Below are positions 1 to 5,292 of a DNA stretch of 5,292 bases, in pieces (the first letter of the stretch is position 1; every line of letters starts with the position of its first letter). The notes beneath the pieces were generated by a model. It was not told the origin of the DNA. It saw only the letters and a program-made list of their open reading frames with translations, and did no database searches. The translations under genes were made by a program, and so were the position numbers. Where the stretch lies: NCBI GenBank assembly GCA_964441925.1, contig CAYTVY010000164.1:1-5292 (forward strand), given 5' to 3'. Origin of the DNA: Geothermobacter sp964441925 (GTDB lineage Bacteria > Desulfobacterota > Desulfuromonadia > Desulfuromonadales > Geothermobacteraceae).

Positions 1-37
1 CCTGCTGGCAGTGTACGGCCTGCCCGGCGGAGGGTCA

Positions 38-73
38 AGGGACTGGGAGACAATCAGGGACTGGGAGACAATC
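38..73. repeat. Perfect 18-bp tandem repeat, two copies
   Basis: The unit AGGGACTGGGAGACAATC occurs at 38-55 and again, without mismatch or gap, at 56-73. The second copy runs into CC, so 57-75 begins with GGGA and ends with TCCC, giving short complementary ends. Because 18 is a multiple of three, the duplication would add six residues to any reading frame through it. It could be a local slippage duplication or part of a short interspersed (REP-like) element. I cannot tell which from one locus. Confidence 0.85.
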
Positions 74-87
74 CCGAACAGCCGGTG

Positions 88-107
88 GATTCAGGATAAC
101 CTGAATC
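88..107. repeat. Perfect inverted repeat: 8-bp stem, 4-nt loop
   Basis: GATTCAGG (88-95) and CCTGAATC (100-107) are exact reverse complements around the loop ATAA, so either strand can form a tight hairpin. The downstream sequence (GCGGGTTTG) has no T run, and on the opposite strand the bases after the stem are CACCGGC, so it does not look like a canonical intrinsic terminator. It lies 14 bp after the tandem repeat, and the two may belong to one small repetitive element. Confidence 0.6.
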
Positions 108-255
108 AGCGGGTTTGTGCCGGATGAAGAGTGCAGGTGCTTGGCCTGAATGCGATTTTCGGGAAGCGCAAGCAGGTCATCCGCCTTCATCGCAGATTAC
201 GGCGTGATGAAAATGGCTTGCGCTATTCGCCAGCAACAGGCAGGTTCAGGTTTTA

Positions 256-284
256 TTGACAGCGGGACGGCAACGGCCTATGGT
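256..284 (+). promoter_or_regulatory. Sigma70-type promoter for the rlmD-like gene
   Basis: A perfect -35 hexamer TTGACA (256-261) is followed after 17 bp by TATGGT (279-284), which matches four of six consensus -10 bases, including the key TA at the first two positions and the last T. Transcription would begin near 291, leaving an untranslated leader of about 34 nt before the ATG at 325. The TTG within the -35 box is also the most upstream possible start codon in the rlmD frame. The promoter argues against using it, because the transcript would start downstream of that codon. Confidence 0.7.
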
Positions 285-311
285 CGTTCCGCACCGCGCT
301 TTCCGCCCGGC

Positions 312-316
312 AAGGA
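312..316 (+). promoter_or_regulatory. Ribosome binding site of the rlmD-like gene
   Basis: AAGGA lies 8 nt before the ATG at 325. It is the best Shine-Dalgarno match in the leader. With the promoter at 256-284, it fixes the ATG at 325 as the start rather than the upstream TTG at 256 or the in-frame ATG at 280. Confidence 0.75.
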
Positions 317-324
317 CCCGCACC

Positions 325-1725
325 ATGACACCAGAACACCGCCCCGCCACGGGGACCGACATCCGCCAGATCCGGATCGACAGCCTGACGGCCGAAGGGC
401 TCGGCCGGGCCCGCTGCGACGGCCGGGAGCTGCTGGTCTTCGGCGCCTGCCCCGGCGAACGCGTCGAGGTGGCCATCGTCCACCGCGGCCAGCGCCGGCT
501 GATCGGCGAACTGCGCCGCATCCTGGAGCCCTCGGCCGAGCGGCGCTCTCCATCCTGCCGGCACGCTCCCGGCTGCCAGGGCTGCCCGCTCATCGCCCTG
601 CGGCCGGCCGGCCAGCTGGCAATCAAGAAGGAACTGGTGCAGACGGCGCTGGACGAACACGGGCTGCGCGATGTGCGACTGCCCGACGTCATCCCGGCCC
701 CCCGCGAATTCGGCTACCGCACCACCGCCAAGCTGGTGATCGGCCGCAACCGGCGGGGCATCGTCATCGGCCTGTACCGGCGTGGCAGCCACGACATCGT
801 CGACATCTGCGACTGTCCCCTGCACCATCCCCTGATCAACCGTATCGCCCAGACCGTGAAAGATGAAATCGGCCGCCAGAAACTGCCGGTCTGGAATCCG
901 CGACAGCAGCGGGGCCTGCTGCGCTACCTGCTGATTCGGGTCAGCCCCGCCTACAACCGGGCGCTGGTGACCCTGGTGACCGACCGCCGTGATTTCAGGC
1001 GCATCAACCCTCTGGTGTCCTGGCTCCGGCGCCGGGTCCCGGAGGTGGTGGCGGTACACCAGAACGTCAATGGCAGCGGCGGCAATGTCATCCTCGGCCG
1101 GGAAACCCTGAAAATGGCCGGCACCGGCGATCTGCTCGACCGGCTGGGAGCTTTCCGGGTTCACATCGGTCCGACCTCCTTTCTGCAGGTCAACCACGAT
1201 CAGGCCGTACGCATGTACCGGCAGATTGCCGACTGGCTGGCGCCACGTCCCGGCGAACAGGCTCTCGACCTCTACTGCGGCATCGGTGGCATCGCCCTGC
1301 ACCTGGCTGCACGCGGCTTTGCGGTGACCGGAGTCGAGGTGGTCCCGGAGGCGGTCGGTTACGCCAGACGCAATGCCGAACGCAACCGGCTCGCCCATTG
1401 CCGGTTTCTCGCCGGCGAGACGGAAACCCTGCTGCCGCGCCTGCTGGAGCAGTTGCCCGCCGGCAGTCCGGTCACTGTCAATCCTCCCCGGTCCGGCTGC
1501 GATCCCGCCGTGCTCGAGCGGCTGGCCGCCTTCCGGCCCCGGGCCCTGGTCTACATGTCGTGCCATCCGAAAACCCTGGCACGCGACCTGGCCCTGCTGC
1601 AACAGCGGGGGATGCGCCTTAAGCGGCTGCTCGCCTACGACATGTTTCCCCAGACGGCCCATGTCGAAAGCCTGGCGCTGCTCACCCCGGGTCCTGCCAG
1701 GCGGCAAAGGTCCGGCCGGCGCTGA
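325..1725 (+). CDS. rlmD: 23S rRNA (uracil-C5)-methyltransferase, RlmD/RumA-like
   Basis: This 466-residue protein (E. coli RlmD has about 433) belongs to the TrmA/RlmC/RlmD family of SAM-dependent RNA m5U methyltransferases, which act on 23S rRNA in the cytoplasm; E. coli RlmD targets U1939. An N-terminal TRAM-like RNA-binding domain covers about residues 12-68. Cysteines C78, C84, C87 and C164 match the family's [4Fe-4S] ligands. A central RNA-contacting domain is followed by TSFLQVN (284-290) and the SAM-binding loop LDLYCGIGG (314-322). NPPRSG lies at 386-391. The catalytic nucleophile is C413 in SCHP, and the proton-abstracting base is E448 in AHVES. NPPR replaces the DPxR of E. coli RlmD and resembles E. 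coli RlmC, but RlmC lacks the TRAM domain, so RlmD-like is the better call. The exact target uridine is not proven. The last 15 or so residues are a basic, unconserved-looking tail. Its own promoter lies upstream, and its link to the sel genes seems positional. Confidence 0.9.
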   Translation: MTPEHRPATGTDIRQIRIDSLTAEGLGRARCDGRELLVFGACPGERVEVAIVHRGQRRLIGELRRILEPSAERRSPSCRHAPGCQGCPLIALRPAGQLAIKKELVQTALDEHGLRDVRLPDVIPAPREFGYRTTAKLVIGRNRRGIVIGLYRRGSHDIVDICDCPLHHPLINRIAQTVKDEIGRQKLPVWNPRQQRGLLRYLLIRVSPAYNRALVTLVTDRRDFRRINPLVSWLRRRVPEVVAVHQNVNGSGGNVILGRETLKMAGTGDLLDRLGAFRVHIGPTSFLQVNHDQAVRMYRQIADWLAPRPGEQALDLYCGIGGIALHLAARGFAVTGVEVVPEAVGYARRNAERNRLAHCRFLAGETETLLPRLLEQLPAGSPVTVNPPRSGCDPAVLERLAAFRPRALVYMSCHPKTLARDLALLQQRGMRLKRLLAYDMFPQTAHVESLALLTPGPARRQRSGRR

Positions 1726-1726
1726 C

Positions 1727-1779
1727 CGACCGCTTTTGCTTGCCCGGACATGCAAAAATCACTATGCTGGTAGCGGTCG
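1727..1779. repeat. Nested inverted repeats around the selC promoter
   Basis: CGACCGCT (1727-1734) and AGCGGTCG (1772-1779) are exact reverse complements 37 bp apart. They bracket the promoter: the left arm lies just upstream of the -35 box and the right arm covers the expected transcription start. Inside them, TTTTGC (1734-1739) and GCAAAA (1752-1757) form a second exact dyad with a 12-bp spacer that holds the -35 hexamer. Either could be an operator, but no matching regulator is known to me and chance is not excluded. Confidence 0.4.
1740..1768 (+). promoter_or_regulatory. Candidate sigma70-type promoter for selC (and selAB)
   Basis: TTGCCC (1740-1745) and TATGCT (1763-1768) each match four of six consensus bases and are separated by the ideal 17 bp. 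Transcription would start near 1775, about 23 nt before the mature tRNA 5' end. The sequence after the -10 box is G-rich (GGTAGCGG), like the GC-rich discriminators of many stable-RNA promoters. With no terminator visible before selA, it could drive selC, selA and selB together. Read-through from rlmD is also possible, as I see no convincing terminator in the 72-nt gap. Confidence 0.5.
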
Positions 1780-1797
1780 ACACAGAAGGGATTCCGG

Positions 1798-1893
1798 GGG
1801 AGTAGCTCGCGGCCTGGTGGCGCGCCCGGTCTTCAAAACCGGTGTGGGGCGTATCCCGTCCCGGGTGGGTTCGATTCCCATCTACTCCCGCCA
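1798..1893 (+). tRNA. selC: Selenocysteine tRNA, tRNA-Sec(UCA)
   Basis: This 96-nt tRNA is charged with serine, converted to Sec-tRNA by SelA, and delivered by SelB to recoded UGA codons. The acceptor stem has 8 bp: GGGAGTAG (1798-1805) with CTACTCCC (1882-1889). G1890 is the discriminator and CCA (1891-1893) is encoded. The anticodon stem CCGGT/ACCGG holds loop CTTCAAA (1831-1837) with anticodon TCA at 1833-1835. The long variable arm pairs GGGGC (1846-1850) with GTCCC (1858-1862). The 5-bp T stem GTGGG/CCCAT, with one G-T pair, carries loop TTCGATT. The resulting 8+5 acceptor-T stack is the bacterial Sec-tRNA signature, and the layout closely follows the 95-nt E. coli selC. The extended D stem (1808-1813 with 1819-1824) has five Watson-Crick pairs and one G-G mismatch (1812/1820). 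selA follows 53 nt later. Confidence 0.97.
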
Positions 1894-1946
1894 ACTCTTC
1901 TCCTGCCGGCCTGCCCATAAATCTCAAGCCGCACGGGCCGTCCGTC

Positions 1947-3386
1947 ATGCCAGAGGCATCCGACATCCAGACGCTGTTACGCCAACTGCCGGCCGTCGAC
2001 CGGCTGCTCGGCGCGACCGCGATCCGGCAACTGGCAGAAGAGATTCCGCGCCCCCTGCTGGTCGAGGCCTGCCAGCGGACCATCGACGACCTGCGGCAGG
2101 CCATCCTGCGCGGGCAGACGAAACCGCCGGAGCTGGCCGGAACCGTCGACACCGTCGCCGAACGGGCCGCCCTGCTGGCGCTGCAGCTCCACCGTCCCAG
2201 CCTGCAACCGGTCCTCAATGCCACCGGCACCCTGCTGCACACCAACCTGGGACGTTCGCCCCTGTGCCGGGCGGCACTCGAGGCCGTCACCGCCGTCTCC
2301 CGCGGCTACAGCAATCTCGAATTCGATCTGGAAACCGGCGAACGCGGTCACCGCTACCGGCATGTCGAGGATCTGCTCTGCCGCCTGACCGGCGCCGAGG
2401 CGGCCACGGTGGTGAACAACAATGCCGGCGCCGTGCTGCTGGCCCTGACCGCCCTGGCCCGGGGCAGGGAGGCCATCGTCTCCCGGGGCGAGATGGTGGA
2501 AATCGGCGGCTCTTTCCGCATTCCCGACGTGATGGCCGCCGGCGGCGTCATCCTGCGCGAGGTGGGCACCACCAACAAGACCCACCTGCACGACTACCGG
2601 CAGGCGATCGGCGAACGGACCGGCCTGCTGCTCAAGGTCCATACCAGCAACTACCGCATCGTCGGATTTCACGCCGAGGTCGCGGCCGCCGAGCTGGTCG
2701 CTCTCGGACGCGAGCACGGCCTGCCGGTCATCGAGGACCTGGGAAGCGGCATGCTCATCGACCTGAGCGACTTCGGCCTGCCACGCGAGCCGACCGTCCG
2801 GGAATCGGTGGCGGCGGGACTCGACCTGGTCACCTTCAGCGGCGACAAGCTGCTCGGAGGCCCCCAGGCCGGACTGATCGTCGGCCGGCGGGAGGCGGTC
2901 GACAAGGTCCGGCGTCATCCGATGGCCCGCGCCCTGCGCATCGACAAGATGACCCTGGCCGCCCTGGAAGCCACCCTGCGCCTCTATCTTGACCGGGACC
3001 GGCTGCTGCGGGAGAACCCGGTGCTGCGACTGCTGCAGATCCCGCCCCGCACCTTGGCCGCCCGCTGCCGGCGGCTGGCGGGACAGCTGCGGGAGGCTCT
3101 CGGCCGGCGGGCCGAGGTCACCGTCGTGCGCACCACCGCCCGCATCGGCGGCGGCGCCCTGCCCCTGACCGAACTGCCGGGGCACGCCCTCGCCATCCGG
3201 CCTCGGGACACCGGAGTGACCGAACTGGCCCGCCGGCTGCGCCGGGGCCGGCCGCCGGTCGTCGGCCGGATGCAGGATGACTGCCTGCTGCTCGATCTGC
3301 GCACCGTGTTGTCCGGTGAGGACCGGCTGCTGCGGCAGGCCCTGCTCGATGCGTTCCATCATCTGCCCGCCCCGACCGTTCCATGA
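1947..3386 (+). CDS. selA: L-seryl-tRNA(Sec) selenium transferase (selenocysteine synthase)
   Basis: SelA is a cytoplasmic PLP enzyme that replaces the hydroxyl of serine on Ser-tRNA(Sec) with selenium from selenophosphate. The product has 479 residues; E. coli SelA has 463. The N-terminal tRNA-binding region starts with LRQLPAVDRLL (11-21), matching the family's opening motif. The core follows: NATGTLLHTNLGRS (91-104), VNNNAGAVLL (156-165), SRGEMVEIGGSFRIPDV (179-195), VGTTNKTH (206-213) and KVHTSNY (230-236). The PLP-binding lysine is K301 in FSGDKLLGGPQAG, and DKMTLAALEATLRLYL follows. All appear intact. The ATG at 1947 is chosen because the next in-frame upstream candidates lie inside the tRNA gene. 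It lacks a good Shine-Dalgarno site; only ACGGG (1932-1936) is near, so initiation may be weak. The gene sits 53 nt after selC with no terminator seen between, which suggests co-transcription and release of the tRNA by processing. Its stop overlaps the selB start. Confidence 0.97.
   Translation: MPEASDIQTLLRQLPAVDRLLGATAIRQLAEEIPRPLLVEACQRTIDDLRQAILRGQTKPPELAGTVDTVAERAALLALQLHRPSLQPVLNATGTLLHTNLGRSPLCRAALEAVTAVSRGYSNLEFDLETGERGHRYRHVEDLLCRLTGAEAATVVNNNAGAVLLALTALARGREAIVSRGEMVEIGGSFRIPDVMAAGGVILREVGTTNKTHLHDYRQAIGERTGLLLKVHTSNYRIVGFHAEVAAAELVALGREHGLPVIEDLGSGMLIDLSDFGLPREPTVRESVAAGLDLVTFSGDKLLGGPQAGLIVGRREAVDKVRRHPMARALRIDKMTLAALEATLRLYLDRDRLLRENPVLRLLQIPPRTLAARCRRLAGQLREALGRRAEVTVVRTTARIGGGALPLTELPGHALAIRPRDTGVTELARRLRRGRPPVVGRMQDDCLLLDLRTVLSGEDRLLRQALLDAFHHLPAPTVP
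3383..3386 (+). promoter_or_regulatory. ATGA stop-start overlap coupling selA and selB
   Basis: The selB ATG (3383-3385) shares bases with the selA TGA (3384-3386). The preceding 20 nt are C-rich (CCGCCCCGACCGTTCC) with no purine-rich Shine-Dalgarno motif. selB translation therefore probably depends on ribosomes that finish selA and re-initiate, which would tie SelB output to SelA output. The overlap is seen directly; coupling is inferred. Confidence 0.75.
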
Positions 3387-5292
3387 GCCCGATCCGCAAA
3401 CACGTCATCATCGGCACCGCCGGCCATGTCGATCACGGCAAGACCGTCCTGATCCGCGCCCTGACCGGCGTTGAGACCGACCGGCTGAAAGAGGAAAAGA
3501 AGCGCGGCATCTCCATCGATCTCGGCTTCGCCCCCTTCCGGCTGCCCGACGGCACCCTGGCCGGCGTGGTCGACGTTCCCGGCCACGAACGTTTCATCAA
3601 CAACATGCTGGCCGGCATCGGCGGCATCGACCTGGTCCTGCTGGTGGTCGACGTCAACGAAGGGGTCATGCCGCAGACGCGGGAGCACCTGCAGATTCTC
3701 AAGCTGCTGCGGATTCCCCGCGGCATCATCGTCCTGACCAAGTGCGACCAGGCCGAGGAGGATCTGATCGAACTGGTGGAGGAAGAGATCCGGGAAGAGA
3801 CGGCCGGCACCTTCCTGGATGGCGCCCCCTGCTGCCGGGTGGCCGCCCTGCACGGCGAAGGCATTCCCGAGCTGGTCCGCGCCATCGCCGAGGAAGTCCG
3901 CAAAATTGAACCCAAGCCGGCTGACGGCCCGTTGCGCCTGCCGGTCGACCGGCACTTCAGCGTCGCCGGCTTCGGCACGGTGATCACCGGCACCCTCCTT
4001 TCGGGACGGGTGCGCCCCGACGACCAGGTGGACGTGCTGCCGGCGGATGTCAGGGTGCGGGTCCGCGAAATCCAGGTGCACGGCCGCAAGGTGGCGGAAG
4101 CCGTCGCCGGCCAGCGGGTCGCCCTCAATCTGGCGGGCCTCGACCGGAAACAGGTTCCCCGCGGCTCGGTGGTCGCCACTCCCGGCATCTTCGCCCCCAC
4201 CCGCCGCCTCGACGCCCGGCTCGAACTGCTGCCGGAGGCACCGAAGCCGTTGCGTTTCCGCGACCCGGTGCACCTGATGCTGGGCACGGCCCGGGCGGTG
4301 GGCATCGTCGCCCTGCTCGACCGGGACGTACTGCGGCCCGGCGAGAGCGCCATCGTCCAGATCCACCTCGACCGCCCCCTGGTCGCCCACCGGCTCGACC
4401 GGTTCATCGTCCGTTCCTATTCGCCGGTCACCACCATCGGTGGCGGCCTGGTGGTCGACCCGGCACCGAACCGGCACAAACGCTTCCGGCGGGAGGTGCT
4501 GGCGGCCCTGGAGGAACTCGAGTCGGGAGAGAAGTCGTTCCTGCTGCAAAAGGTCCAGGAACTGGGCTGCACGACCGTCAAGGAGCTGGAACAGGCCTCC
4601 GGCCTCGGCCGGGAACGGATCGAGGATCACCTTCGCGCCCTGGAAACCGCCGGCCGGAGCCTGCGGCTGGCGGACCAGTGGGTCACGGTGGAAACGGTCC
4701 GGCTGTGGCAGCAGGCCCTGCTCGAAGCCGTCGAGCGCTGGCACCGGGACAATCCGCTGCAGACGGGGATGCCCCGGGCCGCCCTGAAGGGGGTTCTGCC
4801 CGACCGGCTGCGGCAGAAGGCCTTCGACGCCCTGCTGGCAACCCTGATCACATCCGGAGAGCTGGAAAGAAATGGCGAACGGGTTGCCCGAAAGGGCTTC
4901 CGGATCGAAATCCCTCCTGAGCTGCAGCGTCGCCTCGACCGGCTCGAACAGCTCTATCGTCAGGCCGGGCCGCAGGCCAAGAACAACCGGGAGATGGCCA
5001 CCAAGCTCGGCCTGTCACTGGACGAGGCGGAACCGCTGCTGCAGCTGCTGTTCGACCAGGGCAGGCTGGTCCGCCTGAACGCGGAAAGCGCCCTGCACCG
5101 GGACACCTACGAACAGGCCCTGGCCCTGCTGCGGCAACATTTCGCCGGTCACGAGACCCTGACCCTGGCCGAGTTCCGCGACCTCTTCGGTTCGGCCCGC
5201 AAGCTGGTGCAGGCCCTGCTCGAGTACTGGGATCTGCGCAAGTACACCCTGCGTCGGGGCGATGTCCGGGTTGCCTGGAAGCTTCCCGGGGA
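3383..5292 (+). CDS. selB: Selenocysteine-specific elongation factor SelB (3' end cut by the window edge)
   Basis: SelB is a GTPase that carries Sec-tRNA(Sec) to the ribosome and recognises the SECIS hairpin downstream of the recoded UGA. The frame is open for 636 codons to the edge (E. coli SelB has 614). The last residues visible (LLEYWDLRKYTLRRGDVRV, 612-630) match the family's C-terminal end, so probably only a few codons are missing. The EF-Tu-like GTPase domain (about 1-180) has P-loop GHVDHGKT (14-21), switch I RGISIDLG (41-48) with Ser where E. coli has Thr, G3 DVPGHE (64-69) and G4 TKCD (119-122). Beta-barrel domains II (about 183-265, with VAGFGTVITGTLLSG at 194-208) and III (about 272-360) follow. 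The remainder (about 365-636) fits the four winged-helix domains, the last of which binds SECIS RNA in characterised SelBs. The start lies inside the selA stop codon, without its own ribosome binding site. Confidence 0.97.
   Translation, partial: MSPIRKHVIIGTAGHVDHGKTVLIRALTGVETDRLKEEKKRGISIDLGFAPFRLPDGTLAGVVDVPGHERFINNMLAGIGGIDLVLLVVDVNEGVMPQTREHLQILKLLRIPRGIIVLTKCDQAEEDLIELVEEEIREETAGTFLDGAPCCRVAALHGEGIPELVRAIAEEVRKIEPKPADGPLRLPVDRHFSVAGFGTVITGTLLSGRVRPDDQVDVLPADVRVRVREIQVHGRKVAEAVAGQRVALNLAGLDRKQVPRGSVVATPGIFAPTRRLDARLELLPEAPKPLRFRDPVHLMLGTARAVGIVALLDRDVLRPGESAIVQIHLDRPLVAHRLDRFIVRSYSPVTTIGGGLVVDPAPNRHKRFRREVLAALEELESGEKSFLLQKVQELGCTTVKELEQASGLGRERIEDHLRALETAGRSLRLADQWVTVETVRLWQQALLEAVERWHRDNPLQTGMPRAALKGVLPDRLRQKAFDALLATLITSGELERNGERVARKGFRIEIPPELQRRLDRLEQLYRQAGPQAKNNREMATKLGLSLDEAEPLLQLLFDQGRLVRLNAESALHRDTYEQALALLRQHFAGHETLTLAEFRDLFGSARKLVQALLEYWDLRKYTLRRGDVRVAWKLPG

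Larger units (their letters stand above)
1..255. other. Left-edge region with no identifiable gene
   Basis: I recognise no gene here. The base composition is visibly less GC-rich than the flanking coding DNA. On the + strand one frame is open from position 2 to a TGA at 125-127. It encodes about 41 residues that include a doubled RDWETI, caused by the tandem repeat. The same frame stays open from 128 to a second TGA at 257-259 and ends in a basic, aromatic tail (SPATGRFRFY). It could be the 3' end of a gene entering from the left, a decayed gene, or intergenic DNA with a repeat and a hairpin. I see no start codon with a ribosome binding site and no family motif. A 27-codon ATG frame at 124 also exists but has no support. 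Confidence 0.35.

Noticed and set aside
256..324. Upstream TTG start at 256 for the rlmD-like gene, adding 23 residues
   Set aside because: The TTG is part of a perfect -35 hexamer, so the transcript would start after it. The extension is Arg-rich and unlike the family, and the ATG at 325 has an AAGGA site 8 nt upstream.
1704..1739. Possible terminator after rlmD: GCAAAGGTC pairing with GACC...TTTGC
   Set aside because: The stem needs a 3-nt bulge and a 15-nt loop, overlaps the end of the coding sequence, and the T run lies within the stem rather than after it.
253..1755. Long antisense open frame (500 codons) opposite the rlmD-like gene
   Set aside because: It is a shadow of the C/G-rich third positions in rlmD. 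Its translation is low-complexity (rich in Q, G, A, P) and shows no family motif. The same effect gives 461-codon antisense frames opposite selA (1977-3362) and selB (3359-4744).
1842..1946. GTG start at 1842 extending SelA by 35 residues
   Set aside because: It lies inside the tRNA-Sec gene, and the extra residues are a translation of tRNA sequence. SelA family homology begins a few residues after the ATG at 1947.
1373..2992. 539-codon + strand frame spanning rlmD, selC and selA
   Set aside because: It overlaps three well-supported genes in another frame, crosses the tRNA, and its translation is Arg/Pro/Gly-rich noise typical of a shifted frame in GC-rich DNA.
3383..5292. General EF-Tu or IF2 instead of SelB
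   Set aside because: The RGISIDLG switch, TKCD motif, winged-helix C-terminal half, length and position directly after selA all specify SelB.

Overview
The window is a compact selenocysteine (Sec) locus from a GC-rich bacterium. All confident genes lie on the + strand: a 23S rRNA m5U methyltransferase (rlmD-like, 325-1725), the selenocysteine tRNA (selC, 1798-1893), selenocysteine synthase (selA, 1947-3386), and the Sec-specific elongation factor (selB, 3383 to the right edge, probably missing only its last few codons). The high GC content, the strong C/G third-position bias and the SelA/SelB sequence style fit a Desulfuromonas/Geobacter-like (former deltaproteobacterial) organism. That placement is inferred from memory of the families, not from a search.

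Positions 1-324 hold no gene that I can name. This stretch is visibly less GC-rich than the rest. It carries a perfect 2 x 18 bp tandem repeat (38-73), a perfect 8-bp-stem hairpin (88-107), and an open frame from the left edge to a TGA at 125-127, which stays open after that TGA until 259. A good sigma70-type promoter (TTGACA-17 bp-TATGGT, 256-284) then leads into rlmD with an AAGGA ribosome binding site.

A 72-nt gap after rlmD contains a second promoter candidate (1740-1768) for selC, set within two nested inverted repeats. selC has the bacterial Sec-tRNA build: 8-bp acceptor stem, 5-bp T stem, long variable arm, UCA anticodon and an encoded CCA. selA begins 53 nt after it with no visible terminator between, and selB overlaps selA by ATGA.

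The three sel genes act in sequence. Seryl-tRNA(Sec), made from the selC product, is converted by SelA (with selenophosphate) to Sec-tRNA(Sec). SelB-GTP then carries that tRNA to UGA codons marked by a SECIS hairpin. selD (selenophosphate synthetase) and the client selenoproteins are not in this window. No undescribed system is evident. The points worth a second look are the dyads at the selC promoter, the lack of Shine-Dalgarno sites for selA and selB, an RlmC-like motif in the RlmD-like enzyme, and the unexplained left edge.
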